Part shown: one piece after another, positions 17,088-26,495 of the stretch
Layout of the letters: every line of letters starts with the position of its first letter
Position numbering within the stretch: position 1 is the first letter of the stretch
Source of the DNA: Lentzea xinjiangensis
GTDB lineage: Bacteria; Actinomycetota; Actinomycetes; Mycobacteriales; Pseudonocardiaceae
Assembly (NCBI RefSeq): GCF_900110955.1
Contig: NZ_FOFR01000010.1
Location: 186,001-250,000 of the forward strand
Length of the DNA: 64,000 nt
Reading direction: 5' to 3'
Notes under the pieces: model-generated
The model's input: the letters and a program-made list of their open reading frames with translations, nothing else
Told to the model about the DNA's origin: nothing
Databases searched by the model: none
Made by a program: the position numbers and the translations under genes

Positions 17088-17125
17088 GACAGCCTGGCTG
17101 TCGAAATTTAGACAGCCAGGCTGTC
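17088..17125. promoter_or_regulatory. Twin MarR operators between hydrolase and regulator
   Basis: Two perfect 15-bp palindromes, GACAGCCTGGCTGTC (17088-17102) and GACAGCCAGGCTGTC (17111-17125), differ only in the central base and are 23 bp apart centre to centre (about two helical turns). A TAGACT -10-like box (17144-17149) lies 6 bases before the GTG of the MarR gene, which suggests that gene is leaderless. Binding by the adjacent MarR protein is the likely explanation. Confidence 0.8.
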
Positions 17126-17155
17126 GATGTCAAGGGTGCTTGCTAGACTTCCCCC

Positions 17156-17635
17156 GTGTCTCGATCCGGCGCCGACCTCGCTCTGCTCCTGCTCGGCGGG
17201 TTCCGCAACCTGGCTGACCGCGCCACCGACGAGCTGGCCAGGCGTGGCTACGAGGACGTCCGCACGGTGCACGACTTCGCGCTCACGGCGATCTTGGCGG
17301 GCGCCGACAGCGTCTCCGAACTGGGCCGGCGGCTGTTCATCACCAAGCAGTCCGCCGCGAAGATGGTCGCCGTCCTGGAGAAGCGCGGGTTCGTGAGTCG
17401 TGAGCCCGACCCGGTCGACCGCCGCCGGATGCGCCTGCTCGTCACCGAACGCGGGCTGGCCATGAGGCGTGAAGGTCAGGAGATCTTCGACAACATGCGC
17501 GAGCAGTGGGAGAAGCAGGTCGGCGCCGACACGCTGAACACCGTCGAGGACGCACTGCGCCGGCTGCTGGGCGACAACGTGGGGCGGCTCGACTCCCCAG
17601 GCTGGCTCATCAGGGACCTGCCCACCGACTCCTGA
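17156..17635 (+). CDS. MarR family transcriptional regulator
   Basis: A 159-residue winged-helix regulator; the MarR domain shows SVSELGRRLFITKQSAAKMV as recognition helices and the wing around SREPDPVDRRRMRLLVTERG. The GTG start has no Shine-Dalgarno sequence and directly follows a -10-like element. It probably controls itself and the divergent epoxide-hydrolase-like gene through the twin palindromes at 17088-17125. Confidence 0.88.
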   Translation: MSRSGADLALLLLGGFRNLADRATDELARRGYEDVRTVHDFALTAILAGADSVSELGRRLFITKQSAAKMVAVLEKRGFVSREPDPVDRRRMRLLVTERGLAMRREGQEIFDNMREQWEKQVGADTLNTVEDALRRLLGDNVGRLDSPGWLIRDLPTDS

Positions 17636-17735
17636 GGTGGACGTGCCTGGCCCGGGGATGAGTGCGCTGCCTGTCGGGTGGCCATCGGGCACGGTCTTGT
17701 GATGCCGGGACCTGTTGTCTTCGTGGCGAAGCGCC

Positions 17736-19556
17736 TCACAGGTCGTCGGCGTCCGCTCGTTCCCGCTCGACCGAGATCTCGAATCCCTGTGCGGAAAGCC
17801 GGTTGACGAGGTGATGACCCATCGCGACGGACGGTGTGAGCACGCCGCCGCGTGCCGTGAGGCGGTCGGTGGCCAGCGACAACGCGCTTTGACCCAGCAT
17901 GGTCGAAGTCGCCGCGTAGCCCGGATCGGCCTTCGCCGCGACGGTGGCGGTGTATCGCGCGCCGGTGGAGGTGCGGGTGTGGACGGCGACCCGGAAGTGG
18001 CCGTTGCGCTGGAGTTCTTCCGACGGGCCGGAGCCGGGCGGCAGGATCCTGGTCATGACGGGTCGGGCGGATCGCGAGGTGAGGAGGAACTTCATCAGCG
18101 ACAGGCCGGACTTGACCAAGACGGCCTTGGGGTACGCGACCGGCGACGTGCCGACACCCATGCCTTCGCGGTAGCGGAAGTGCTCGCCGTACCCGCCCGG
18201 GGTGAGCGAGTCGCTGCGGCGCACCAGCCTGCTGTTGAAGGGACCGCCGAGGGCGGGGGCGAGCCAGCGGCCGGTCAGGCGGTCTTTGAAGACGGCCCGG
18301 GGATCTTCGTCCCATGTAGACGTTTTTCTCGGGGTCGCGGCGAGTGCCCACGGATCCGCGATCGCGTCGCGGAGCGCGGGGTCGGCCTCGAGTGCGGCGG
18401 CGAGTGCGTGGTTGGAGTCCAAGTTTCCCGCGCTCATGCCACCCTTGAAGGATTCGAGGATGAGTACCGTGTCGGTCAGGCCGCCCTCGTCGTCGGCGCG
18501 CGCCCGGTCGGCGAGCAGGAAGGTCCCGATGTCGGAGGGGATCGCCTCGAAGCCGCATGCGTGGACGATGCGGGCGCCCGTCTCGACGGCGATGTCGTGC
18601 AGTTCGGCGATGCTGCGCCTGACGAACGGGACCTCGCCGCTCAGATCGGCGTAGGAGGTGCCCTGCCGGGCGCAGGCGAGGGCAAGCGGCAGGCCGTGGC
18701 GTCCGACGGTGGACGCGACCGCGCGGGTGGACGTCGCCAGTTCCTCGACCGCGTCGCCATCGCCGAGGTCCAGCGCGATCACGGGCCGCCGAACGCCGAG
18801 CTCGTCCCGCAAGGCCAGGAGTTTGTCCTCGTCCCGTCCCGCGAGCGCGATGTCGGCGCCGGGCGCCGCGGAGGCCAGGTGCTTCGCGGTGAGGCGTCCG
18901 ACGAACCCGGTCGCCCCGTGCAGGACAACGTCGTGCCTGAGCCGGGAACTCGCCACCGGCTCGGCCGGCGATGCGCCGGGAAGGACTGACTCGTTCACGA
19001 TGACCGCCTTGCCGGTGACGGGAGGGGAGTGGCCGAGGCGAGCGCCTGCGACCGGTGGAGGTGGGAGCGCCCGCGGCTGGGCGTGGCGGCGTCCGCGAGC
19101 GGCGACGAACCACACCGCCACCGCGGTGATGCACGCGGGAACCGAACCCAGCACGAGGTACCACGTGACGGGGTCGGGCAGAGGAGCGATCGCGGTGTCG
19201 TTCGCGGTCAGGTGCGTGCCGATCACCGCCGATGCCCACAAGGTTCTGGTGACACCGCCACGGGCGAGTGCACCGGACCACGTCCGGTGCTGAGCGCCCG
19301 CGGGGAGACCGCCGAGCGTCGACACCGCGGTGGCGAACACGTAGGCCGTCGTGCTGACACCGGCAGTGAGCCCGACGAGAGCACCTGCCAGGACTGGGCC
19401 GACGAGCAGCTCCCACACCTTTCGGGCTCGGCACATCTCCGCGAGGTACGGCTGGGCGCTGAGCAGAGCCCGCAACCCTTTGCTGCGCCGGGAGATGCGA
19501 GTGGGAGGCCTGGTGGCGCTCGCAGGGTGTTCGGACCTCGCGGGAACAGCGGTCAT
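17736..19556 (-). CDS. Membrane domain fused to trans-acting enoyl reductase / saccharopine-dehydrogenase-like protein
   Basis: A 606-residue open frame with two unlike parts. Residues about 50-155 hold three hydrophobic segments (for example around GPVLAGALVGL and TWYLVLGSVPACITAVAVWF). From about residue 207 a complete saccharopine-dehydrogenase-fold oxidoreductase begins with the NADP motif VVLHGATGFVG, like mycobacterial trans-acting enoyl reductases. A Pro-rich linker (about 160-180) joins them. The usual enzyme has only the second part (about 400-420 residues), so this is either a real fusion or an internal start: a GTG at 18998 preceded by AAGGCGG would give the standard enzyme. ATG 19556 has an AGGAG site. 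Function in lipid or polyketide reduction is inferred from the family only. Confidence 0.7.
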   Translation of the reverse strand: MTAVPARSEHPASATRPPTRISRRSKGLRALLSAQPYLAEMCRARKVWELLVGPVLAGALVGLTAGVSTTAYVFATAVSTLGGLPAGAQHRTWSGALARGGVTRTLWASAVIGTHLTANDTAIAPLPDPVTWYLVLGSVPACITAVAVWFVAARGRRHAQPRALPPPPVAGARLGHSPPVTGKAVIVNESVLPGASPAEPVASSRLRHDVVLHGATGFVGRLTAKHLASAAPGADIALAGRDEDKLLALRDELGVRRPVIALDLGDGDAVEELATSTRAVASTVGRHGLPLALACARQGTSYADLSGEVPFVRRSIAELHDIAVETGARIVHACGFEAIPSDIGTFLLADRARADDEGGLTDTVLILESFKGGMSAGNLDSNHALAAALEADPALRDAIADPWALAATPRKTSTWDEDPRAVFKDRLTGRWLAPALGGPFNSRLVRRSDSLTPGGYGEHFRYREGMGVGTSPVAYPKAVLVKSGLSLMKFLLTSRSARPVMTRILPPGSGPSEELQRNGHFRVAVHTRTSTGARYTATVAAKADPGYAATSTMLGQSALSLATDRLTARGGVLTPSVAMGHHLVNRLSAQGFEISVERERADADDL

Positions 19557-19695
19557 GGGGTCTAGCTCCTGGCCTGGTGATCAACGGGATAGAGCCATCG
19601 TGTCGAACACCGGCACGTCCATGACAGGTCAAAATGCACCTGTTCAACGCCAGATTGGTGCGTTGTGTGCGCACGTACGGCGTTAGAGTCCGTGC

Positions 19696-20906
19696 GTGTC
19701 TTGGACGTTGCCACAGGCCCGCATCCGAGCTCTCGTTCGTGCGGGAGCGGAAATAGCTCTCGACCAGCGCGAGGAGTGGTTGGACGAGCTCGGCGAGGCG
19801 GTCCTGCGAGGACCGAACATGGCGCCGGTCGCGGTCGATCCGGTGCTGGCGGCCTCGGCCAAGCGCACGATCCGGTCCAATCTCGTGCAGTGGGCGGCCT
19901 CGAACGTCCGCGATCCGGGAGCCTGGGTGGCCGCCAACCTGGCGGACGAGCTCGTCGACGTGGCCCGCGACCTGGTCCGCCGGGGCCTGAACGAGTCGTC
20001 GCTGGACGCCTACCGCGTCGGTCAGAGCATTGCGCTCCAACGGTGGACGGGCATCGCGTTCTCCCTGACCTCGGACCCGGGAGAACTGCGCGAGCTGCTC
20101 GACTTCTCGTACCGGTCGATCGCGACGTTCGTCGACGACACGGTCGGCGCCATCTCCGCGCAGATGCAGCGCGAGCGCGCGCATCTGACCAGTGGCACCC
20201 ATGCCGAACGTCGCGAGGTCGTCGCGTTGCTGCTGGACGGTTCGCCCATCCCCCAACGGCGTGCGGAGGCACGGCTCGGATACCGCTTGGCAGGCGACCA
20301 CACCGCCGCGATCGTGTGGAGCGACGACCGGTCGTCCGACCTCGCCGAGCTCGACCGGGCGGCGGAAGCTCTGACCGGGGACTCCGGGAACCCCGTCCGC
20401 TGACCGTGGTCGCGGACTCGGCGACCCGCTGGCTGTGGCTTCCCCGAGTTCCTGACATCGCCGGGATCGCCTCTGTCATCGCGCCGTCCGTGCGCATCGC
20501 CCTGGGGTCCCGCGGGGCCGGGCTCGACGGGTTCAGGCGGAGCCATTGGGAAGCGCTCACCACTCAACGGATGCTCGCCCAGTTCTCCGCGTCGCAGCAG
20601 GTCGCCACCCACGACGAGATCGAACTCGTTTCTCTCGTCACGCACGAGCCGGAGCGAGCCGAGCAGTTCGTCAGGCGCAGCCTCGGCGACCTGGAACACG
20701 CCTCGGCCGACATCCTCGACGCCGTCCGGACCTACATCGCCGAGGAGTGCAACGCCTCCAGAGCCGCCAGCCGCCTGTTCACCCACCGCAACACCGTGGT
20801 TCGCCGATTGGCTCGCGCCGACGAACTCCGCCCGATCCCCTTGGCGGACAACGTCTTGCGGGTCGGAGTGGCGCTGGAGATCATCCGGTGGCATGGACGC
20901 GGGTGA
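19696..20906 (+). pseudogene. PucR/CdaR-type regulator, interrupted by a one-base frameshift
   Basis: The first frame (19696-20403) gives the N-terminal RsbR/GGDEF-like sensory part of a PucR-family regulator and stops after SGNPVR. From about 20395 the +1 frame continues with TVVADSATRWLWLP and ends at 20906 with the C-terminal helix-turn-helix (NASRAASRLFTHRNTVVRR). Adding one C to the CCCC run at 20391-20394 would join the frames as GNPRPLTVV without other change. The gene is therefore either recently inactivated or carries a sequencing error. It is divergent from the membrane/enoyl-reductase fusion gene, which it may control. Confidence 0.85.
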
Positions 20907-20930
20907 GTACACTGCGGTCCACAGGGGGTT

Positions 20931-22292
20931 TCAGACCCGCATGACCTCCGCACCGTACTTGGGCGAGTGGACGAAGCCGTGCCACCTGGTGGGCTCGAGC
21001 TCAGCGTGCACCGGCTGAAGGGTGAAGCGGGACAACACCGCGGCGAGGATGGAAACGCTGCGCTCGATCCCCAGCGCCTCACCGAGGCAACGCCTGATGC
21101 CGCCGCCGAAGGGCAGCCACTCGTGTGCGGGCCGCTTGCGACCGACGAACCGGTCGGGCCGGAACTCGCGGGGTGCTTCGTAGATCGACTCGTCGAGGTG
21201 CAGGGTCCGCGCGTTGACCGCGATGGTGACGTTCGCGGGAAAGCGGTGGGGGCCGAGCTCGCACTCCGAGTTGGTCACTCGCACCACCGCCAGCTGGTCG
21301 GGTGGGCAGAGCCTCAACGACTCCCGCACCGCACCTTCGAGCAGAGTCGTCGAGCCGGCCGCGAGTTCTTCGCGGACGGCCGCGAGCGCCGGCGGAGTGC
21401 GCAGGAGGAGGAGCAGCGTCCAGGCCGTTGTCGCCCCGGTCGTGTAGTAGCCGCCGAGGATCACCGCCTTGAGGTAGGAAACGGTGGCCCCGACTGGATC
21501 TTCGGGCATCCAGTCCGCCGTCTCGTCCAGCGCCATGCGGATCACACAGCGAGTTGTTCCGTTGTTGCCGCAGTCCTCATGTCGCAGCACTTCGGCATGC
21601 AGCAACCGGTCGAGGTCCGCCTCCGCGGAGGTGAACCTCGCCCTGGCGCGGGAGAACCGGCCGGCGATCCGCTCGGCGTTGCTGTCCAGCAGGAGCGGGT
21701 GGACGCCGGAGCTCACCCAACTGTGCCCAGCGGCAACCAGCTGGTCGCGCTCCGGGCCGGGGCGCACGTCCAGCCCGTCACCGAGCAGCGCCTCCAGCAC
21801 GACGACCTCGATGAGATCGCGGAAGGAGAACGGCTCTCGCTCGGGCTTCGCGGAGAGCGCGCGGTCGAGCGAGTCGCGCAGCCGATCTTCGCCGATGCGC
21901 GCGGACAGCAGCATCTGCTTGAAGAACGCAAGCTGCTTTCGCCGCGCGGCAACGTGGGCGGCGCCATCGGTGGTGTTGATGGGATGCTGCCCGAGCATGT
22001 GCGCCAGGTTGCCGGGGATCGTCCTCATACCGATGGGGCCGCTGTCGCCGTACCGTGTGAACAGATCACGGACGACACGCTGATCGCTGGTCACGATGGT
22101 GCGGCCGAACGGGTACCAGCTCATCTCGAACGTCCGGCCGTGACGAGCGGTCATGCGCTCGAAGAACTCGTCAGGCCTGGCGAAGGACCACAGCGTCTGC
22201 ACCGGTCCCGGCAACCGCACCCTGGGAATCGCCGAGATCTCCACGCCAGGAGGTGCCGGCGTTTCACGCGCGGGAAGAAGTGGACGAGACAT
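20931..22292 (-). CDS. Cytochrome P450
   Basis: A 453-residue P450, longer than the CYP105/107 type. It has an N-terminal PGP hinge (RLPGPVQTLW), an I-helix ILGGYYTTGATT, the K-helix EGAVRESLRL and the haem loop PFGGGIRRCLGEALG. The chosen ATG 22292 is preceded by GGAGAG; an ATG at 22319 is also open. The gene lies 202 bp downstream of an amidohydrolase gene on the same strand. The region between has no other gene. Substrate unknown. Confidence 0.9.
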   Translation of the reverse strand: MSRPLLPARETPAPPGVEISAIPRVRLPGPVQTLWSFARPDEFFERMTARHGRTFEMSWYPFGRTIVTSDQRVVRDLFTRYGDSGPIGMRTIPGNLAHMLGQHPINTTDGAAHVAARRKQLAFFKQMLLSARIGEDRLRDSLDRALSAKPEREPFSFRDLIEVVVLEALLGDGLDVRPGPERDQLVAAGHSWVSSGVHPLLLDSNAERIAGRFSRARARFTSAEADLDRLLHAEVLRHEDCGNNGTTRCVIRMALDETADWMPEDPVGATVSYLKAVILGGYYTTGATTAWTLLLLLRTPPALAAVREELAAGSTTLLEGAVRESLRLCPPDQLAVVRVTNSECELGPHRFPANVTIAVNARTLHLDESIYEAPREFRPDRFVGRKRPAHEWLPFGGGIRRCLGEALGIERSVSILAAVLSRFTLQPVHAELEPTRWHGFVHSPKYGAEVMRV

Positions 22293-22494
22293 TCGACTCT
22301 CCGGATTTCGTGGTGACATGGGCAGCAGGGCACGTCTTGGCCATCGTCTTGCTGATGACGAGAAAACGAGGCAGCGCCCTGCGCGTCTCGTCGCATGATC
22401 GGGCGAAACGGCCATCAGTTGCGGCGCGTTCACCGGACTCGGACGGGCCGTGGCTATCGTTCCGAGGCCCCGCTGGGCCATGAGCACACGGTGT

Positions 22495-23496
22495 TCAGGG
22501 TGAACCGCTGCCGGCTGCGGCTCGTCCCGCGACCCGGCTGGTGAGCCTCTCCCAGTTCCCGTGCGCGATCTTGTGGCGATCCTCTTCACCGAGGTGCGGA
22601 TCCTCGAGGAACGCCCGTGCGGCGCCGCCGACCGTGGGGATGTAGGGGTAGTCGGTGGAGAACATGATCCGGTCGATCCCGACGAGGTCAATCGTCCACT
22701 TGAGATAGCGCGGCGAGAACATCCCGCTCGGCGTGTAGTGGACGTTCTCCCGCAGGTAGTCCATCACCGAGCGATCGAGTGGTGGTCGCATCGACCGGTC
22801 CAGCAGTGCGAGGCGCTCGGCGTAGAACAGCACGACCTCGCCCCAGTGCCCCACGATGATCTGCAGGTCCGGATACCGGTCGAAGACCCGCCCGTAGATC
22901 AGGCGCAACAGCTGGACGCCCGTCTCGTAGTGCCAGCCGATGCCGCCCCCGGCGAACATGAAGTCGGCCTCGTCGGTCCCGAGTCCCGCGTAGTAGGCCT
23001 GCTTGACGGAGTGCGGAGGCTCAGCCGGGTGGAGGTAGATGGGAGACCGCAGCGCTACCGCCGTCTCCCACAGCTCGTCGAACGCGGGGTGGTCGACGTT
23101 GCGGTCGCCGACGCGGCCGAACATGAAGCCGCCGCGGAACCCCATGTCCTCCACACCACGCCGCAACTCGGCCGCGGCGGCCGCGGGGTCCGGCGTGGGC
23201 AGGCTGACGAAACCCTGCAGCCGCTCGGGGTGCCGGGCGATCGCAGCCGCGATCCGGTCGTTGGCGTCGTGAGCCAGCCGGACGGCCTCGTCGGCCGGCA
23301 ACGCCTCGAGCCCGGGCCCTGTCAGCGACAACACCTGCACGTCCACGCCCGCGTCGTCCATGTCGGCCAAGCGCCGCTCGGACAGGTCGGCGAGCTTGTC
23401 GAGCAGGTGTTCGCCGCCGAATGCCCGCGAGCGCGCGGTCCACGCCTGGGCCAGAGCCGGGGTGGAGACGTGCTCCTCGAGGCAGATGATCTTCAT
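22495..23496 (-). CDS. Amidohydrolase 2 family protein (ACMSD / resorcylate-decarboxylase-like)
   Basis: A 333-residue TIM-barrel metalloenzyme of the amidohydrolase-2 family, whose members decarboxylate aromatic or semialdehyde acids (ACMSD, gamma-resorcylate decarboxylase) or hydrolyse lactones. Seen are the N-terminal metal motif LEEHVS, YLHPAEPP, GHWGE and the C-terminal Asp motif STDYPY. ATG 23496 has GAGGA upstream. It is divergent from the cupin dioxygenase gene, with a 287-bp gap holding no clear gene or palindrome. It probably belongs to the same aromatic catabolic set. Confidence 0.85.
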   Translation of the reverse strand: MKIICLEEHVSTPALAQAWTARSRAFGGEHLLDKLADLSERRLADMDDAGVDVQVLSLTGPGLEALPADEAVRLAHDANDRIAAAIARHPERLQGFVSLPTPDPAAAAAELRRGVEDMGFRGGFMFGRVGDRNVDHPAFDELWETAVALRSPIYLHPAEPPHSVKQAYYAGLGTDEADFMFAGGGIGWHYETGVQLLRLIYGRVFDRYPDLQIIVGHWGEVVLFYAERLALLDRSMRPPLDRSVMDYLRENVHYTPSGMFSPRYLKWTIDLVGIDRIMFSTDYPYIPTVGGAARAFLEDPHLGEEDRHKIAHGNWERLTSRVAGRAAAGSGSP

Positions 23497-23783
23497 GCGG
23501 GTCCTCATCGATGGGTTTCGTGCGGTGCGGTGGTCGGTTCTCCGTGCACGACACGCTGAATATGAGGCCGGATCGACCGGTTGGGAAATACGCATTCGGC
23601 GCGCGGTCATCGCTGTTCGGCGATGTCCCGGAGGTCCGCGTGGTGACCCGGGGTCCGGGCGGCATCGCTGCCCGCCGATCGCCGGGCGGCCGATTCCTAT
23701 CGCTCAAATGGAATTCGTGGGCGTATCAAGTGATTGATCGGCATAGATTCGTCAACGAAGTCGGACAGGGGAGTGAGGACGAC

Positions 23784-24842
23784 ATGGCCGGTGGAAGCTA
23801 CCCCCACAGCTGGACCCGAGAGGGTTTTCTCGGCGATGCTGTGGTCACGCAGCGGCCGCATCCCATCATCGCGTACACCGAAGTCACCGGAGCGCACGCT
23901 CCCCGCCGCATCGACCTCACTGCGATCAAGGCGCTGGACGCGACGGACTCCGCCGAACTGCCCACGGTTTTCGCCCGCTCGCGAAATGAGCTGACGCTCG
24001 CGGTGTCGGCGCGAACTGAGCCGACCCCCTTCGTGTGGCGCAACGCCGAGTACGACGAAGTGCACTTCGTCCAGGAGGGCGAGTTCGACTACGTGACCGA
24101 CTGGGGCACCCTGACGGCGAAGCCCGGTGACTTCGTGTTCCTCCCGCGGGCGGCGTCCTACCGGGTGGTCCCCACCACCACCTCGGCTCTGCGGGTCATC
24201 ATCGAGACCCCCGAGGCGATCGCGCTGAACCCGCAGGCGGTCCCCGGGATGATCAACCCCGCGCGGTCCGTCAGCCGCCCGGACGCGACGCGCACGTCTG
24301 ATGCGAGCGGCGAGACGACCCTGCTGATCAGAGCAGCGGACGGGATCACGCGGTTCACCATGCCCGAGGACCCGCTGGCGTTGACGGCGATCGTCTCCGG
24401 GCAGGCGCCGGTCTGGAAGGTCAACCTGGCGGAGGTGCAGCCGGTCACCTACCTGCCCCTCGGCGGCCCGCCGTCCCACTTCGCCGAGACCCCGACCAAG
24501 GACCTCCTCCTGTACACGATGAGCGCCCGCCCCGGCGGACGCCCGCCCCAGCACCACAACGCCGACTACGACGAGCTGGTGTTCTACTTCCGCGGACCGG
24601 GTCCCTACGGAGGACTCACCGAACCGGGGCTCGGGTTCTGGATTCCCAAGGCCGTCGCGCACTGGGGTCCTTCGGAGGACGTCGAAGGCGGTTACCTGGC
24701 TTGGTTGCTGGAGAGCGGCGGCACGATCAGGTTGACCCCGGAGGGGCTCGCGGCCAGTGAGCTGATGGAGACCAGCTACTTCCACCCGCTCAGGTCCGGC
24801 GGTTCCCCGGAACAGGCCGGCCCGCAGTCGCACCTCTCATGA
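23784..24842 (+). CDS. Homogentisate 1,2-dioxygenase-like cupin protein
   Basis: A 352-residue double-cupin protein resembling homogentisate 1,2-dioxygenase. The N-terminal cupin shows NAEYDEVHFVQEGEFDYV and PGDFVFLPRAASYRV; the C-terminal cupin shows QHHNADYDELVFYF and AHWGP. Homogentisate dioxygenases are about 380-440 residues, so this is a shorter relative, and ring-cleaving activity is probable rather than certain. ATG 23784 has GAGTGAGG upstream. Its stop overlaps the BKACE gene start by 4 bp, so the two proteins are made together. Confidence 0.75.
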   Translation: MAGGSYPHSWTREGFLGDAVVTQRPHPIIAYTEVTGAHAPRRIDLTAIKALDATDSAELPTVFARSRNELTLAVSARTEPTPFVWRNAEYDEVHFVQEGEFDYVTDWGTLTAKPGDFVFLPRAASYRVVPTTTSALRVIIETPEAIALNPQAVPGMINPARSVSRPDATRTSDASGETTLLIRAADGITRFTMPEDPLALTAIVSGQAPVWKVNLAEVQPVTYLPLGGPPSHFAETPTKDLLLYTMSARPGGRPPQHHNADYDELVFYFRGPGPYGGLTEPGLGFWIPKAVAHWGPSEDVEGGYLAWLLESGGTIRLTPEGLAASELMETSYFHPLRSGGSPEQAGPQSHLS

Positions 24843-25687
24843 GCTCCGGAGTCCCCGTCATGCCAGTCGCGATCACCGTCGCACCCACCGGACCTGTCGC
24901 CACGACAGCGGACAACCCGTCTCTCCCGACGACGCCGGAGGAGATCGCCGACGCCGTCGCCGAGGCGTACGTGGCCGGTGCGGCCGTGGCCCACATCCAC
25001 CTGCGCGACGCTCGGCAACGGCCGACCGCCGATCTCGGGATCGGGCGCCGCGTGATGGAGCTGATCGCAGAGCGGAGCCCGATCCTCGTCCAGCTCTCGA
25101 CCGGAGTCGGTCTCGACGTGCCGTTCGAAGAACGGGCCAGGCTCGTCGAGCTCCGGCCGCGGATGGCCACGCTGAACCCGTGCTCGATGTCGTTCGGCAC
25201 CAGCCAGTTCCTGAACCCGCCCGACGGCGTGAGGCGGCTCGCCGCGAGCATGCGCGACCTCGGCGTCCTGCCGGAGCTGGAGATCTACGACACGGGTCAC
25301 CTGGAGGCGTGCCTGCGGCTGCGCGACGAGGGCCTGCTGCCGGAGCGCCTTCAGTTCTCGATCGTCCTCGGCGTGCGCGGCGGGATGGCGGCCACGGCCG
25401 ACAACCTGCTCATGATGGTGCGCCGGCTGCCCGCGGACGCGATCTGGCAGGTGATCGCGATCGGGCGGAGCAACCTCGAGCTGACGGCGATCGGTCTCGC
25501 CCTGGGCGGGAACGCCAGGGCGGGACTGGAGGACACCCTGCACCTGCGTCGTGGTGTCCTCGCCGACGGGAACCTGCCGCTGGTCGAGCGAACCGTCGCC
25601 CTGGCCCGCGACCTCGACCTCACGATCGCGGACGCGCGTGAGTTCGCGGCGGAGCTCGGTGTCACCGGTTCACCGGGCGTCGCTTGA
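24839..25687 (+). CDS. BKACE family 3-keto acid cleavage enzyme (DUF849)
   Basis: A 282-residue zinc TIM-barrel enzyme of the beta-keto acid cleavage family (Kce type), which condenses a 3-keto acid with acetyl-CoA and splits it into acetoacetate and an acyl-CoA. Diagnostic are APTGPVATTADNPSLPTTPE at the start and the zinc motif AHIHLRD; LEIYDTGHLEA follows in the middle. It is translationally coupled to the cupin dioxygenase, which suggests that it processes a ring-cleavage product. It ends 18 bp inside the convergent TetR gene. Confidence 0.88.
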   Translation: MSSGVPVMPVAITVAPTGPVATTADNPSLPTTPEEIADAVAEAYVAGAAVAHIHLRDARQRPTADLGIGRRVMELIAERSPILVQLSTGVGLDVPFEERARLVELRPRMATLNPCSMSFGTSQFLNPPDGVRRLAASMRDLGVLPELEIYDTGHLEACLRLRDEGLLPERLQFSIVLGVRGGMAATADNLLMMVRRLPADAIWQVIAIGRSNLELTAIGLALGGNARAGLEDTLHLRRGVLADGNLPLVERTVALARDLDLTIADAREFAAELGVTGSPGVA

Positions 25688-26347
25688 CGCCGACGGGTGC
25701 GGGAGGCGAGGTGACTCGGCCGTGGCGCCCTCGTCGACGAGACGCTGCAGGACGTCGGCGAGCCAGACGCGCAGCTGCGGGCCGGTGGCGGCAGCGATCG
25801 CACCCGTGTTCAGCATCCTGCGGGTCACGACGGTTCCGACGATGAAGGACTGGATCGCGTTCGCCGTGTCGACCGCCTGGTGGTCGGAGAAACCCCACGA
25901 CATCAGCGCCTTGGTCAGCGGTCCGGTCGCTTCCTTCTCGAGGAAGTCGCCCAGTGCCGCCGGGCGGGACGAGGCCGAGCGCAGCAGGGCCAGCAGGGGA
26001 TCGGCGTCGCCCTCCCGCTCCCAGCGGTCGACGATCCGATCGGCCAGCCGCTGTCCGAGGCTGTCGATGCTGCCCGGCAACGTCGACTCCAGGTTCAGCC
26101 GGGTTTCCATCGCGGCGAGGAACAAGCCCTCCTTGCCGCCGAAGTACCGGGTCACCAGGTTCGCCGAGAAGCCGGCAGCCTGGGCGATCTGGCTCACCGT
26201 GGTCGCCTCGTACCCGTTGCGCGCGAACAACGCGGCAGCGGCCTTCAGGAGCTGTTCCCGCGTCCCGGCCGCGTTCCGCGGCCGGGACGGCTGCTTGTCC
26301 TCCGTGGGTTTCGTGACAGCTCCCGAGATATGTGTATGGCCAGACAC
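25670..26347 (-). CDS. TetR family transcriptional regulator
   Basis: A 225-residue regulator with the TetR helix-turn-helix at residues about 28-75 (TTVSQIAQAAGFSANLVTRY). The GTG start at 26347 lacks a Shine-Dalgarno sequence but has TAGACT on the minus strand 9 bases upstream, suggesting a leaderless message. An operator-like palindrome (26331-26348) covers the start codon, so the protein probably represses itself; matching sites lie before the divergent amidohydrolase gene. Confidence 0.87.
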   Translation of the reverse strand: MSGHTHISGAVTKPTEDKQPSRPRNAAGTREQLLKAAAALFARNGYEATTVSQIAQAAGFSANLVTRYFGGKEGLFLAAMETRLNLESTLPGSIDSLGQRLADRIVDRWEREGDADPLLALLRSASSRPAALGDFLEKEATGPLTKALMSWGFSDHQAVDTANAIQSFIVGTVVTRRMLNTGAIAAATGPQLRVWLADVLQRLVDEGATAESPRLPHPSASSDAR

Positions 26348-26452
26348 AACGGCGTGAGTCTACACATGCCTCCCGTCGGCCGACGCGTGCTCGCGCCCGT
26401 GCCGGCGAAGCGATGTGTACAAGCAAACACATAATGTGTATGGTCATACACA
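26331..26452. promoter_or_regulatory. Set of TGTGTATG operators between TetR and amidohydrolase
   Basis: TGTGTATG-N2-CATACACA (26435-26452) is a perfect 18-bp palindrome. TGTGTATG-N2-CAGACACA (26331-26348) is the same with one mismatch and overlaps the TetR start. ATGTGT-N8-ACACAT (26413-26432) is a looser third copy. The repeated sequence at both gene starts supports control of both directions by the local TetR protein. Confidence 0.75.
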
Positions 26453-26495
26453 AGTTGGTCCGCCCGGTCTCAGCCGAAAGTCGAGGCACGTCGTC

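Noticed and set aside
17476..20301. A 941-codon minus-strand frame across the MarR, enoyl-reductase and PucR genes
   Set aside because: No motif; three recognised genes in other frames explain the region.
24839..25687. BKACE gene considered an aldolase of the DapA type
   Set aside because: The APTGPVAT start and AHIHLRD zinc motif are specific to DUF849; no DapA Lys motif is seen.
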